Shown here piece by piece: positions 42,543 through 50,438 of a stretch of DNA of 64,000 nt. Origin of the DNA: Perlabentimonas sp964490015 (GTDB lineage: Bacteria; Bacteroidota; Bacteroidia; Bacteroidales; Tenuifilaceae). Under the pieces are notes generated by a model. That model had not been told where the DNA came from. It ran no database searches and saw only the letters and a program-made list of their open reading frames with translations. The stretch is from the NCBI GenBank assembly GCA_964490015.1, contig CAZBBA010000008.1, forward strand, positions 20,114 through 84,113. Direction: 5' to 3'. A program made the translations under genes and the position numbers. Position 1 is the first letter of the stretch; each line of letters starts with the position of its first letter.

Positions 42543-43589
42543 TTACTTGCTGGAACTTGATGTTGTTTTAGTAAGGATTTTAAGATCGAATATCAGCGGT
42601 GTATAGGGTTGGATTTTTGTGCCGCTACCATTCTCACCATAAGCCGATCCGCTCATAATAAGTACTTTTGCTGTGGAGTTGGTTTTCAATTGCCGAAGGG
42701 CAATAGAAAATCCTGCAATATAACCAGTTCCACCAACCGTAACCTTTAGTGGTTCGTAGGTTGCAGTGGAACTGTAGGTTCCATTTTCCTCTGCAACCTC
42801 TTTCATGTTGGTGTCGAATAGCCAGTTGTCTACAAATCGACCTGCATAGTACAGGCTTACCACATCTTTGTCAGCAATTTCGATATGATGATTTACTTCC
42901 TCGTCATCGTCGCCTTCCTCGTCGTCTTCTACCTCATCGAGAACCTCGGAGAGAATGTAAACTCCCTCTCCATCGCCACTCATGTAAGCAATTACTTCGC
43001 TAGGGTTAAGATCGGGGTAATTTGTGGTGAGGTACTCGGTTATTACCTCTGCCTCGTATGCATCGGGGTCAGTAATTACACGCTGAAACTCAACATCGAA
43101 AATAACGGAAGAGTATGCGGGTAAACCGTTGTAGGCTGCTGTACCGTATGCAAGGCTTGATGGCATAATAAATCGAGCTTTGGTTCCCTCTTTTATTAGC
43201 GAAAAGCCCTCCTCAAGACCCTTTAGCATGCGGGTTTTAGTGCTCTTGTACATGGCGAACTTTGGAACATAGCGCGTTGACGATGAATAAACGTCGTGTA
43301 GCTGTGCTGTGTTCTTGTTGGTAGTTTCAAATGCATCCATTTCAAGGCTATATCCCGTATAGTTAAAAAGGACGTAATCGCCCTGTTTGGGGGTGTTGCC
43401 AGTACCAGTTTCAATAATATCCCAGTACAAACCAGAGCTGGTTAACTTATAATCTGGGTAGTTTACCCTCATGTATGCTTGCAAACGTATAAGCTCATCG
43501 GCTGCCCTTTCATCTACCTCTTCCTCGCAAGCGCTAAAGGCAAAAATGCTAAAAACGGCTAAAGACAAAAAAATAATCTTTCTAATCAT
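42543..43589 (-). CDS. FKBP-type peptidyl-prolyl isomerase lipoprotein, two domains
   Basis: This 348-residue protein has a lipoprotein signal (FSACEEE, Cys near residue 20), an FKBP domain (about 70-165; FIMPSSLAYGTAAYNGLPAYSS), a strongly acidic linker of Glu and Asp (about 210-235) and a second, diverged FKBP domain (about 240-340; VLIMSGSAYGENGSGTKIQPYTPL). FKBPs speed proline isomerisation during folding of envelope proteins. It is the last of four tandem FKBP genes transcribed leftward. Several active-site aromatics are replaced, so catalysis may be weak and chaperone action more likely. Confidence 0.88.
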   Translation of the reverse strand: MIRKIIFLSLAVFSIFAFSACEEEVDERAADELIRLQAYMRVNYPDYKLTSSGLYWDIIETGTGNTPKQGDYVLFNYTGYSLEMDAFETTNKNTAQLHDVYSSSTRYVPKFAMYKSTKTRMLKGLEEGFSLIKEGTKARFIMPSSLAYGTAAYNGLPAYSSVIFDVEFQRVITDPDAYEAEVITEYLTTNYPDLNPSEVIAYMSGDGEGVYILSEVLDEVEDDEEGDDDEEVNHHIEIADKDVVSLYYAGRFVDNWLFDTNMKEVAEENGTYSSTATYEPLKVTVGGTGYIAGFSIALRQLKTNSTAKVLIMSGSAYGENGSGTKIQPYTPLIFDLKILTKTTSSSSK

Positions 43590-43603
43590 AATTACTTTGG
43601 TTG

Positions 43604-44500
43604 TTATTTAATGCTATCTAATCGTAATTCTACAAATAAAGGGGTGTATGGACTAACTGTGCTACTGCCTTTTATGCCGTAACCAAGGGGTGAAGGAATA
43701 ACCAGCTGCATTGTTTCGCCAATGTTTAGCCTGCTGTAGCCCAGCTGAAGTCCTTCAATCAAGTTTTCGTTGATGACAATCTCTTGATTTGCCCCTACAG
43801 TTTTCTCTAATAGCCTAAGATCGAGAGTGGAAACCCTGTGCCAAGCATATATGGTATCACCCATGGTTGGTTTGGCCGATTCTTGGGCTGTTTGAGTATA
43901 CTTACTCCAAAGACCCGTGGTGTCGGTAGTAAAACCACCTGTTCCGGCTACAAAGTTATTTATATTATCCTGCTCGAGAAGGATTTTTTGGTTTTTAACG
44001 TAAATTAGGTAAATATCGAAGATTAGAGGTGTCCATGGTTTTACCACACCCATAGCATTGCCCCCAAACCCAAGTGTTGATGGGAACAAAACTGAGGTTG
44101 TTTGACCCTGACGGCAATGAAGTAAACCTCGCGAAATGCCCGGAAGCAGATTGTCCTCGCCTACTTTTGTGAAAATAGGACTAAAGTTTCGGGTTTCGAT
44201 ATCTAAATTTTCCTTTTGGGCAAGGGTTAGAACGTTAGTGTCGAATAAAACACCTGTAAGGGTATAGCCAACATACCAAAATGCAACGGAGTCGCCAGGT
44301 GCAGCCTCATACCCATAACCCTTATAGTTTACGTAGCTGAAAATACCATCGTCCTTTTTGAATTTCACCTTTATTGAGGTGAGATATCTTTCAATGGAGA
44401 GCTCATTAGCACCTTTCTGCTCATCCTCCAATGAACTTTCGCATCCGCTAAAAGCAATTGCGACGAGGAGGCTAATAATTAAAAACGATAAAAATCTCAT
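43604..44500 (-). CDS. FKBP-type lipoprotein, two diverged domains
   Basis: This 298-residue lipoprotein (signal to AFSGC, near residue 19) has two FKBP-like domains: residues about 60-165 (VLFPSTLGFGGNAMGVVKPWTPL) and 190-298 (LVIPSPLGYGIKGSSTVSPYTPLFVELRL). Hallmark aromatic residues of FKBP active sites are only partly kept. Its start overlaps the stop of the next upstream FKBP gene by four bases (ATGA type), so the two are translationally coupled. Confidence 0.86.
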   Translation of the reverse strand: MRFLSFLIISLLVAIAFSGCESSLEDEQKGANELSIERYLTSIKVKFKKDDGIFSYVNYKGYGYEAAPGDSVAFWYVGYTLTGVLFDTNVLTLAQKENLDIETRNFSPIFTKVGEDNLLPGISRGLLHCRQGQTTSVLFPSTLGFGGNAMGVVKPWTPLIFDIYLIYVKNQKILLEQDNINNFVAGTGGFTTDTTGLWSKYTQTAQESAKPTMGDTIYAWHRVSTLDLRLLEKTVGANQEIVINENLIEGLQLGYSRLNIGETMQLVIPSPLGYGIKGSSTVSPYTPLFVELRLDSIK

Positions 44501-45378
44501 TGAACCAAAGGCTTAACATCAACAATTTCAACTTCAAAAATTACTGGAGTAAAGGCAGGAACAATTCCTGTGGAGCTACCACCCTGGCCAAAAGCGATAT
44601 AGGAGGGGATTATAAACAGCGATTTCTCGCCCGGATACATCATGCCAATGGCCTCTTCGAGGCCTGGAATAACCTGCCATTTTTGGCCATACACAAATTG
44701 GAAGGGCTCGTTGCGTTTGCGGGTTGAATCGAAAAACTTACCGTTAAAAAACCGTCCCTCGTAGTGTACTGTAATGGTATCGCCCTCCTGAATTTGCGAA
44801 CCATAGCCCTTGGTAATGGGTACATAGTGCAGCCCCGATGGGGTATTGTCGAAGTTTAGGTTTTGCTCCTCGACATACTGCTTAAGCACAACCTTTTCGT
44901 AATCGCCAAAGTCTTCAATCCAATGGAGGAAAACCTCCTTCTCCTGCAGGTACTGCTTTTCGGTAAGTATATCGAGCATAAGGATATCAACCCTTAGGTA
45001 GCTATTGGGTGCAATAAACCGAGGCGTATTTGTTTCGATAGTTTTAGTAAAGAAATCGTTGGCCGAGATGTAGAATATGGCGCTATCGCCTTTGGCAAGC
45101 ATGGTGAAACACTCATCAATTGATCCAGGAAACTGGGGTTCGGTTAGTTGAAATGTTCGTACTCCATGAAAAAACACAGAATCGGATGTGGTTCTGTAGG
45201 CCACGAGCATTGTTACGTAATCGGAGGGTTTTGCCTTAGCATCCCCATCGCCAAGAGAAACTAGCTTGTAGTGTATGTTGGTACGGGTGACCGAGAAACC
45301 CAGAAATTCAGGCGAATCGTTGCTGCAGCTGAGTAGAAGTGCTATAAATGCAAACGCCAAGATTTTCAAATACTTCAT
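44497..45378 (-). CDS. FKBP-type peptidyl-prolyl isomerase lipoprotein with canonical C-terminal domain
   Basis: This 293-residue protein starts at the ATG at 45378 (MKYLKILAFAFIALLLSC); the longer frame from 45444 only adds sequence before the signal peptide. An N-terminal diverged FKBP-like region (about 45-150) precedes a textbook FKBP domain (about 190-290): VHYEGRFFNGKFFDSTRKR, QVIPGLEEAIGMM, PGEKSLFIIPSYIAFGQGG, TPVIFEVEIVDV. It is the member of the cluster most likely to have real isomerase activity on periplasmic or outer-membrane proteins. Confidence 0.9.
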   Translation of the reverse strand: MKYLKILAFAFIALLLSCSNDSPEFLGFSVTRTNIHYKLVSLGDGDAKAKPSDYVTMLVAYRTTSDSVFFHGVRTFQLTEPQFPGSIDECFTMLAKGDSAIFYISANDFFTKTIETNTPRFIAPNSYLRVDILMLDILTEKQYLQEKEVFLHWIEDFGDYEKVVLKQYVEEQNLNFDNTPSGLHYVPITKGYGSQIQEGDTITVHYEGRFFNGKFFDSTRKRNEPFQFVYGQKWQVIPGLEEAIGMMYPGEKSLFIIPSYIAFGQGGSSTGIVPAFTPVIFEVEIVDVKPLVQ

Positions 45379-45433
45379 GGAAGCCTCATTATGCGTTACA
45401 CTAAAATTTACGTGTAAAGGTAAATAAATTCGG

Positions 45434-45964
45434 TTAACTTGCAATTACCAGTAGCAGTTCAACATCAAAAACAAGTATGGCCATGGGGGGGATTTTGTCG
45501 TTATCGCCAAGTAGGCCATGGCCCAAATGCGGAGGCAAAATGAATTTGCCTTTCTGCCCTTGCTGCATCATAAGGACAGCCATTTCCAGACCTGCCTCAA
45601 CACCGCCTTTGCCCACCAAAAACTCCTTTGGATTATCTTCGGTAAATTGGTAGCACAGGGTTCCATCCATTAAGGTGATTTTGTAGCTGACATAGACAAT
45701 ATCGCCCTCTTTTATCTTCGGCCCTGTGGATTCACCCCAGACCAAAAAGAATAATCCGGATTTATTTTCCTCCATTCCATCGAGTTTGTGCCGCTCGATG
45801 TAGGCTTTTATCCGCTCACGATCCTTGTCGACTAGGGCTTTGTTTACAATTTCAAGTTTCCTCTTTGCCTCTGAAATTGGTGTTTTGGGCGTTTTATCAC
45901 CCCTGTTTCTGCAGCCCACAAAGGAAATGGTAAAAATCAATAAGAATATAAATCGTAGTGTCAT
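45434..45964 (-). CDS. GldI-like FKBP lipoprotein
   Basis: This 176-residue lipoprotein (signal to SFVGC, near residue 18) has a single FKBP domain (about 75-172; IVYVSYKITLMDGTLCYQF, KFILPPHLGHGLLGDNDKIP). Size and layout resemble GldI, the Bacteroidetes FKBP lipoprotein linked to gliding and type IX secretion; the assignment is a family resemblance only. It overlaps the DHH phosphoesterase gene by four bases and heads the FKBP series. Confidence 0.85.
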   Translation of the reverse strand: MTLRFIFLLIFTISFVGCRNRGDKTPKTPISEAKRKLEIVNKALVDKDRERIKAYIERHKLDGMEENKSGLFFLVWGESTGPKIKEGDIVYVSYKITLMDGTLCYQFTEDNPKEFLVGKGGVEAGLEMAVLMMQQGQKGKFILPPHLGHGLLGDNDKIPPMAILVFDVELLLVIAS

Positions 45965-46983
45965 CGGTTAAGAAAGTCTTTGTACACGTTAAGCACTTCT
46001 ATAAACTTGTTTTCGGCATCGGATATTGTACCAAAGGACTTTCCGCCTGCAGCATTTTGGTGTCCACCGCCATTGAAATACTCTTCGCAAACCTTGTTTA
46101 CTGGGAAATTGCCGGTGGAACGCAGTGAAACCTTAACAAAATCGGTGTTTTCGACAAAAAGAGCTGTGAAAATTATATTCTTTATGGAAAGGGGAAGGTT
46201 AACTAGCCCTTCGGTGTCGCCAATTCGGTAGTTAAACCGTTTAAGCTCATCGCGGGTTAACGAAATGTAAGCGGCATTAAATTCCGGAAACACCTTCATC
46301 TTATTGGCAAGCGAATGTCCCATAAGCCGCATTCTATTTTCCGAAAAGTTATTGTATACCTTTTGCTGAACCTCCTCAACGTTAACACCCAAGCCAATAA
46401 GCTGCGATACAATTTCGAAGGTGCGAGGGTTTGAGCATCCGTAGCTGAACGAACCAGTGTCGGTCATTATCCCTGCATAAAGGTTTATAGCGCAATTAAG
46501 GTTAATGCTCGATTGTGCACCAATAGCATGAGCAAACTCATATACTAGTTCGGCTGTTGAACTTGCGCTTGTTTGGGAAAAGTAGTAGTTAAAACCCTTC
46601 TCGGGGTTGGGGTGATGATCGATAAGCACTTTTATTGCCTGCGATTCCACAAAGTATTTTTCCATCTTCTCGAGTCGTGCAGGTCCATTGTAGTCGAGGG
46701 CAAAAAGAACATGAGCCTCGTTTATGCGAGCCATAGCCTCATGGGGCTTTTTGGAATACTTAATAATATGCTCTGCTCCAGGTAGCCAGCCCAAAAAATC
46801 TGGAATATCGTTGGGGATAATCATTGTTGATGAAATACCCATTCCGGCAAAGATATGGTAAAGCCCAAGGATCGACCCAATAGCATCGCCATCGGGATTA
46901 TGGTGCGAGGTAATTACAATGTTCTGGTTTTGTTGTAGTAAGGCTTTAATTTCCTCAATATGGTTAGGAGAGATTATTGACAT
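45961..46983 (-). CDS. nrnA: DHH/DHHA1 phosphoesterase (NrnA-like)
   Basis: This 340-residue cytoplasmic enzyme has the DHH metal motifs in order: HHNPDGDAIGS (near residue 28), LDYNG, DHHPNP (near 122), TDTGSFSYG, and the DHHA1 motif GGGHQNAAGGKSFG near the C-terminus. NrnA-type enzymes degrade nanoRNAs (2-5 nt) and dephosphorylate 3'-phosphoadenosine 5'-phosphate. It is the first gene of the operon that continues with four FKBP lipoproteins and diverges from ndk. Confidence 0.92.
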   Translation of the reverse strand: MSIISPNHIEEIKALLQQNQNIVITSHHNPDGDAIGSILGLYHIFAGMGISSTMIIPNDIPDFLGWLPGAEHIIKYSKKPHEAMARINEAHVLFALDYNGPARLEKMEKYFVESQAIKVLIDHHPNPEKGFNYYFSQTSASSTAELVYEFAHAIGAQSSINLNCAINLYAGIMTDTGSFSYGCSNPRTFEIVSQLIGLGVNVEEVQQKVYNNFSENRMRLMGHSLANKMKVFPEFNAAYISLTRDELKRFNYRIGDTEGLVNLPLSIKNIIFTALFVENTDFVKVSLRSTGNFPVNKVCEEYFNGGGHQNAAGGKSFGTISDAENKFIEVLNVYKDFLNR

Positions 46984-47077
46984 TATTCGGCAGATTTTAA
47001 AAAGATCAAAGTTAATACAAAAAAATTACGTCGACCAGAAAAAAAATCCTAATTTCGGGCTGAAAACTCTAGAAGAT

Positions 47078-47500
47078 ATGGAAACAAACCGCACATTTGC
47101 CCTGATAAAGCCGGGTGCAGTGAAAAACAACCATTACGGCGAAATAATACATATAATAACCCAAGCGGGATTTATTATTAAGGCCATGAAAATGGTTCAG
47201 CTTAGTCGCGCCGATGCCCAACGATTCTATGCTGTGCATAAAGGAAAGGAGTTTTTCGAGAGGCTAACGGATTTCATTAGCTCTGGGCCTATTGTTGCCC
47301 TTGTTCTGGAAAAAGAAAATGCCATTGAAAGTTTCCGAAAGCTCATTGGCGCTACCGATCCTGCCAAAGCCGAGGAGGGAACAATCCGTAAACTATTTGG
47401 TGAAACTGTAACTAAGAATGCTGTTCATGGCTCCGACAGTCCCGAGAATGCTCTAGTGGAATGGTCGTTTTTCTTTGCGCACAAGGAGATACTCGACTAA
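47078..47500 (+). CDS. ndk: nucleoside diphosphate kinase
   Basis: This 140-residue enzyme balances nucleoside triphosphates. It has the opening TFALIKPGAVKNN and the phosphohistidine motif NAVHGSDSPENA (His about 117), with FGETVTKNAV before it. The frame is open back to 46919, but the ATG at 47078 gives the canonical length and start; the upstream part overlaps the divergent nrnA gene. It is convergent with the DUF721 gene, six bases from its end. Confidence 0.96.
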   Translation: METNRTFALIKPGAVKNNHYGEIIHIITQAGFIIKAMKMVQLSRADAQRFYAVHKGKEFFERLTDFISSGPIVALVLEKENAIESFRKLIGATDPAKAEEGTIRKLFGETVTKNAVHGSDSPENALVEWSFFFAHKEILD

Positions 47501-47506
47501 CCTATA

Positions 47507-47791
47507 TTACTTAAGAATAACCTCTTTAACCACTTCGGCTCCCAGATGCTTGTTAAGCGCATTCTTAATTTTGGTTCGATGCATCATAAGCTCGTTGCGT
47601 AGCACCGACGATTTTAGGTGAACAAATAGCTTATCGCCCTTCATGTAAACAGTTTGGGTTAATGCCTGGATGTTTTTGCCCATCACTACTGGCCATGCAT
47701 TGGCTGCCTCGGAGGCCTGCAGCTTGTCGCTGTGCTTGTAGTTTTTCAGGAATTCCTTTATGGCATCGCCCAGGGTAATAACTTTGTTCAT
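47507..47791 (-). CDS. DUF721 (DciA-like fold) protein
   Basis: This 94-residue protein shows the DUF721 pattern: LGDAIKEFLKNYKHSDKL, AANAWPVVMGKNIQALTQ, a beta-rich KLFVHLKSSVLRNELMM. DUF721 is related to the helicase loader DciA and is commonly next to recF or gyrB in Bacteroidetes. Here it follows recF by 11 bases on the same strand. A role in replication initiation or repair is likely by context. Confidence 0.85.
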   Translation of the reverse strand: MNKVITLGDAIKEFLKNYKHSDKLQASEAANAWPVVMGKNIQALTQTVYMKGDKLFVHLKSSVLRNELMMHRTKIKNALNKHLGAEVVKEVILK

Positions 47792-47802
47792 TTTTGATGG
47801 TG

Positions 47803-48915
47803 TTATTTTGAGCCCACAAGGGTTACATCGACATCCGAAACGTTAAAGAGATAGTAACCGCTATCTATCTTATCGAGAATTTCGTCGAGGCGTGATTTGT
47901 TGGTGTCGGTAATAAATATTTGTCCAAAGTAATGATCGGATACCAGTCGGATAAATTGCTCAACCCGATTCATGTCTAGCTTATCAAAAATATCATCGAG
48001 CAGAAGGATGGGTTTTATCCCCGAAAGCTGTTCGATAAAGTTAAACTGAGCCAGCTTTAGGGCGATGAGGTAGGTTTTCTGCTGCCCTTGAGAGCCTTCC
48101 TTTTTAATAGGATGCCCATTGAGCGTGAGCGTCAAATCGTCCTTATGAATTCCCCGCGAGGTGTACTGCAGAATTCGATCCTTCTCGAGCGATTCGGATA
48201 GATGCTCCTTCAAACTCATCTCCTGCAAATGCGACTGGTACACTAACTCAACCAGTTCGCTGCCATTCGAAACTTTTTGGTAGTAATCCTGGAAGATTGG
48301 CGTAAGCTTCCTGGTGAAATTCTGACGCTGCTCAAAAATCTTCGTTGCAAATCCATCGAGTTGTTCGTCAATCACATCAAGCAAATCAACTAAGGTTTTT
48401 AAGCTATAGCCCTTTTCCTTCAAAAGTTTGTTTCTGCTGGCCAGCAGCTTGTTGTACTTTAGAACGTTGTTAAGGTATGGTTGATTGTACTGCGATATAA
48501 CGCTATTCATGTATTTGCGACGCTCCTCACTGCCCTCGGTTATTAGCGCCGTGTCGGCTGGTGAGATAATCACGATGGGTAGGAAACCTATGTGATCGGC
48601 TAGCCGATCGTACTCCTTGCCATTTCGCTTAAATGTTTTTCCCGCATCGTGTTTCACAGCGCAGTATACGTTCTCATCCTTATCCTGCCTGTAGTAAGCG
48701 CCCTGAATCATAAAGAACTCTTGATTGTGCTTAATATTTTGGTAATCGATGGAGTTGAAATTGCTCTTACACATCGACAGGTAAAAGATGCTGTCGAGGA
48801 GGTTGGTTTTGCCCACGCCATTATTCCCCACAAAGCAATTTATTTTGGGGTGAAGCGTCAAATCGAGTTGGTCGTACGATTTAAAATTCAGTAGATTAAG
48901 CTCCTTGAGGTGCAT
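47803..48915 (-). CDS. recF: DNA replication and repair protein RecF
   Basis: This 370-residue SMC-like ATPase loads or guides recombination proteins at single-strand gaps. The N-terminal motif LKELNLLNFKSYDQLDL, Walker A GNNGVGKTNLLDSI (near residue 30), signature SQGQQKTYLIALKLAQ and Walker B ILLLDDIFDKLD (near 300) are intact. The ATG at 48915 gives the normal start; the longer frame adds unrelated residues. It is followed by the DUF721 gene and diverges from the TPR gene at 49107. Confidence 0.96.
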   Translation of the reverse strand: MHLKELNLLNFKSYDQLDLTLHPKINCFVGNNGVGKTNLLDSIFYLSMCKSNFNSIDYQNIKHNQEFFMIQGAYYRQDKDENVYCAVKHDAGKTFKRNGKEYDRLADHIGFLPIVIISPADTALITEGSEERRKYMNSVISQYNQPYLNNVLKYNKLLASRNKLLKEKGYSLKTLVDLLDVIDEQLDGFATKIFEQRQNFTRKLTPIFQDYYQKVSNGSELVELVYQSHLQEMSLKEHLSESLEKDRILQYTSRGIHKDDLTLTLNGHPIKKEGSQGQQKTYLIALKLAQFNFIEQLSGIKPILLLDDIFDKLDMNRVEQFIRLVSDHYFGQIFITDTNKSRLDEILDKIDSGYYLFNVSDVDVTLVGSK

Positions 48916-48986
48916 TTGAGGCGCGATTTTGCTTTGTGCAGGCAAAGGTAAACAGAAAATCGTACAAGAAAATATTATCACAAATA

Positions 48987-49017
48987 TTTCACCATAAGGG
49001 AAAAACCATTACTTTTG
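48987..49017 (+). promoter_or_regulatory. Bacteroidetes-type promoter for the TPR gene
   Basis: TTTC at 48987-48990 and TACTTTTG at 49010-49017 have a 19-base spacer. Transcription would begin near 49024, giving a leader of about 83 bases. Confidence 0.55.
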
Positions 49018-49106
49018 CGCTTGCCATTAAAAAATGATATTTTTTTGGGATCTGTAAACGAAATCATAATCAATAATATAGTAATCTTCTTTTTAATCAC
49101 TTAGAT

Positions 49107-49796
49107 ATGACAAAGAATAAGAAACAGGAGTCACATGATACAGGCGCTGAAGCCTTGGAGAATGCGTTGACCAAAACCGAGCAGTACATTGAGAACAACC
49201 AGAAGAGTCTAATTATTATTGTACTCGCAATAGTTGTAATTGTAGGAACATTCCTTGGCTACACCAGGCTTTACATTGCCCCGATGGAAAAAGAAGCCCA
49301 GTCGCAGGTATTTGCCGCTGAGCAGTATTTCGAGCGCGACTCGTTTAGGTTAGCTCTATACGGCGATGGAAACTATCTTGGATTCCTAGATATTATTGAT
49401 AGCTATGGCCCTTCGAAAGTTGGGAATTTATCACAGTACTACGCAGGTATTTCATTCCGCCAACTTGGTGAATACGAAACTGCAATCGATCACCTTAAGC
49501 GTTTTAGCACCAGCGACAAGATGGTAAAATCGGTTGCATGGGGTGCAATTGGTGATTGCTATGTAGAGCTGGGAAACCTATCGGAGGGAGCAAAATTCTA
49601 TGTAAAGGCAGCTCAAGCAGGCATGAACGATTTTACCAGCCCAATCTATCTGCTTAAGGCTGGTATTGTGTACGAGGAGATGGGAAAATCGGTGGATGCG
49701 CTTAAGGTTTACCAAACGATTAAGAACGATTACGCAAAATCGGCCGAAGCTCGTGAAATTGAGAAGTACATTGCACGGGTTAACCTGAAAAAATAA
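49107..49796 (+). CDS. membrane-anchored TPR protein (YfgM-like)
   Basis: This 229-residue protein has a short cytoplasmic N-terminus, one membrane helix (about residues 34-56) and a periplasmic set of TPR repeats (about 115-225; YYAGISFRQLGEYETAIDHL, AIGDCYVELGNLSEGAKFY). It resembles YfgM-like ancillary factors of the secretion translocon. In Bacteroidetes this gene is often next to ribH, as here. A terminator separates the two, so they are separately expressed or partly coupled. Confidence 0.85.
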   Translation: MTKNKKQESHDTGAEALENALTKTEQYIENNQKSLIIIVLAIVVIVGTFLGYTRLYIAPMEKEAQSQVFAAEQYFERDSFRLALYGDGNYLGFLDIIDSYGPSKVGNLSQYYAGISFRQLGEYETAIDHLKRFSTSDKMVKSVAWGAIGDCYVELGNLSEGAKFYVKAAQAGMNDFTSPIYLLKAGIVYEEMGKSVDALKVYQTIKNDYAKSAEAREIEKYIARVNLKK

Positions 49797-49816
49797 ATTC
49801 ATCAAATTTAATACTG

Positions 49817-49845
49817 AAAACCAACCCCGAAAGGTTGGTTTTCTT
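49817..49845 (+). terminator. intrinsic terminator after the TPR gene
   Basis: AAAACCAACC and GGTTGGTTTT form a 10-bp stem with a CCGAAA loop, followed by CTTTATTTTT. Confidence 0.85.
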
Positions 49846-49875
49846 TATTTTTATACAAACTTAAATTAATGCGAT

Positions 49876-50382
49876 ATGGCAACTTACCTGCAAAATCTTT
49901 CAAACTACGACTCAACCAAAGTACCCTCGGCCAAAAAGATGAAATTTGGCATTGTAGTTTCCGATTGGAATGCCGAAATAACTCACGAGCTGCTTAAAGG
50001 AGCTTATGAGACTCTAATTGCACACGGTGCAAAGGAGGACAACCTGCTAGTGAAGCATGTTCCTGGCAGCTTTGAGCTGGTATTGGGCGCTCAGTTTATG
50101 GCCGAGTATGCTGATTTGGATGGAGTTATCTGTTTGGGTTGCGTTATTCAGGGCGAAACCCCTCACTTCAACTATGTTTGCCAAGGTGTAACCCATGGCA
50201 TTGCCGAGCTGAATATGAACTATAATATTCCGTTCATTTTTGGTGTTTTAACCACCAGTACTATAGAGCAGGCAAAGGATAGAGCAGGAGGGAAGCACGG
50301 AAATAAAGGTGTTGAGGCTGCTGTAACAGCAATTAAAATGGCCGCTTTACAACGCGAAATGGAGGAACTTGAGGATAATTAG
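49876..50382 (+). CDS. ribH: 6,7-dimethyl-8-ribityllumazine synthase
   Basis: This 168-residue enzyme joins 5-amino-6-ribitylaminouracil with dihydroxybutanone phosphate in riboflavin synthesis and normally assembles into pentamers or capsids. It has the family motifs FGIVVSDWNAEITHELLKGA, VPGSFELVLGAQ, GCVIQGETPHFNYVC (catalytic His near 97) and PFIFGVLTTSTIEQAKDRAG. Length is normal. No FMN riboswitch is seen upstream; an intrinsic terminator of the previous gene lies 34 bases before the start. Confidence 0.96.
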   Translation: MATYLQNLSNYDSTKVPSAKKMKFGIVVSDWNAEITHELLKGAYETLIAHGAKEDNLLVKHVPGSFELVLGAQFMAEYADLDGVICLGCVIQGETPHFNYVCQGVTHGIAELNMNYNIPFIFGVLTTSTIEQAKDRAGGKHGNKGVEAAVTAIKMAALQREMEELEDN

Positions 50383-50408
50383 TTTAGACCCAAATAATTA
50401 TTGCCAGG

Positions 50409-50438
50409 GAGAGAGATTGCTATCAGTCTCTCTCTTTT
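50409..50438 (+). terminator. intrinsic terminator after ribH
   Basis: GAGAGAGA and TCTCTCTC form an 8-bp stem with a 10-base loop, followed by TTTT. It overlaps the last codons of the convergent ABC exporter gene. Confidence 0.75.
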
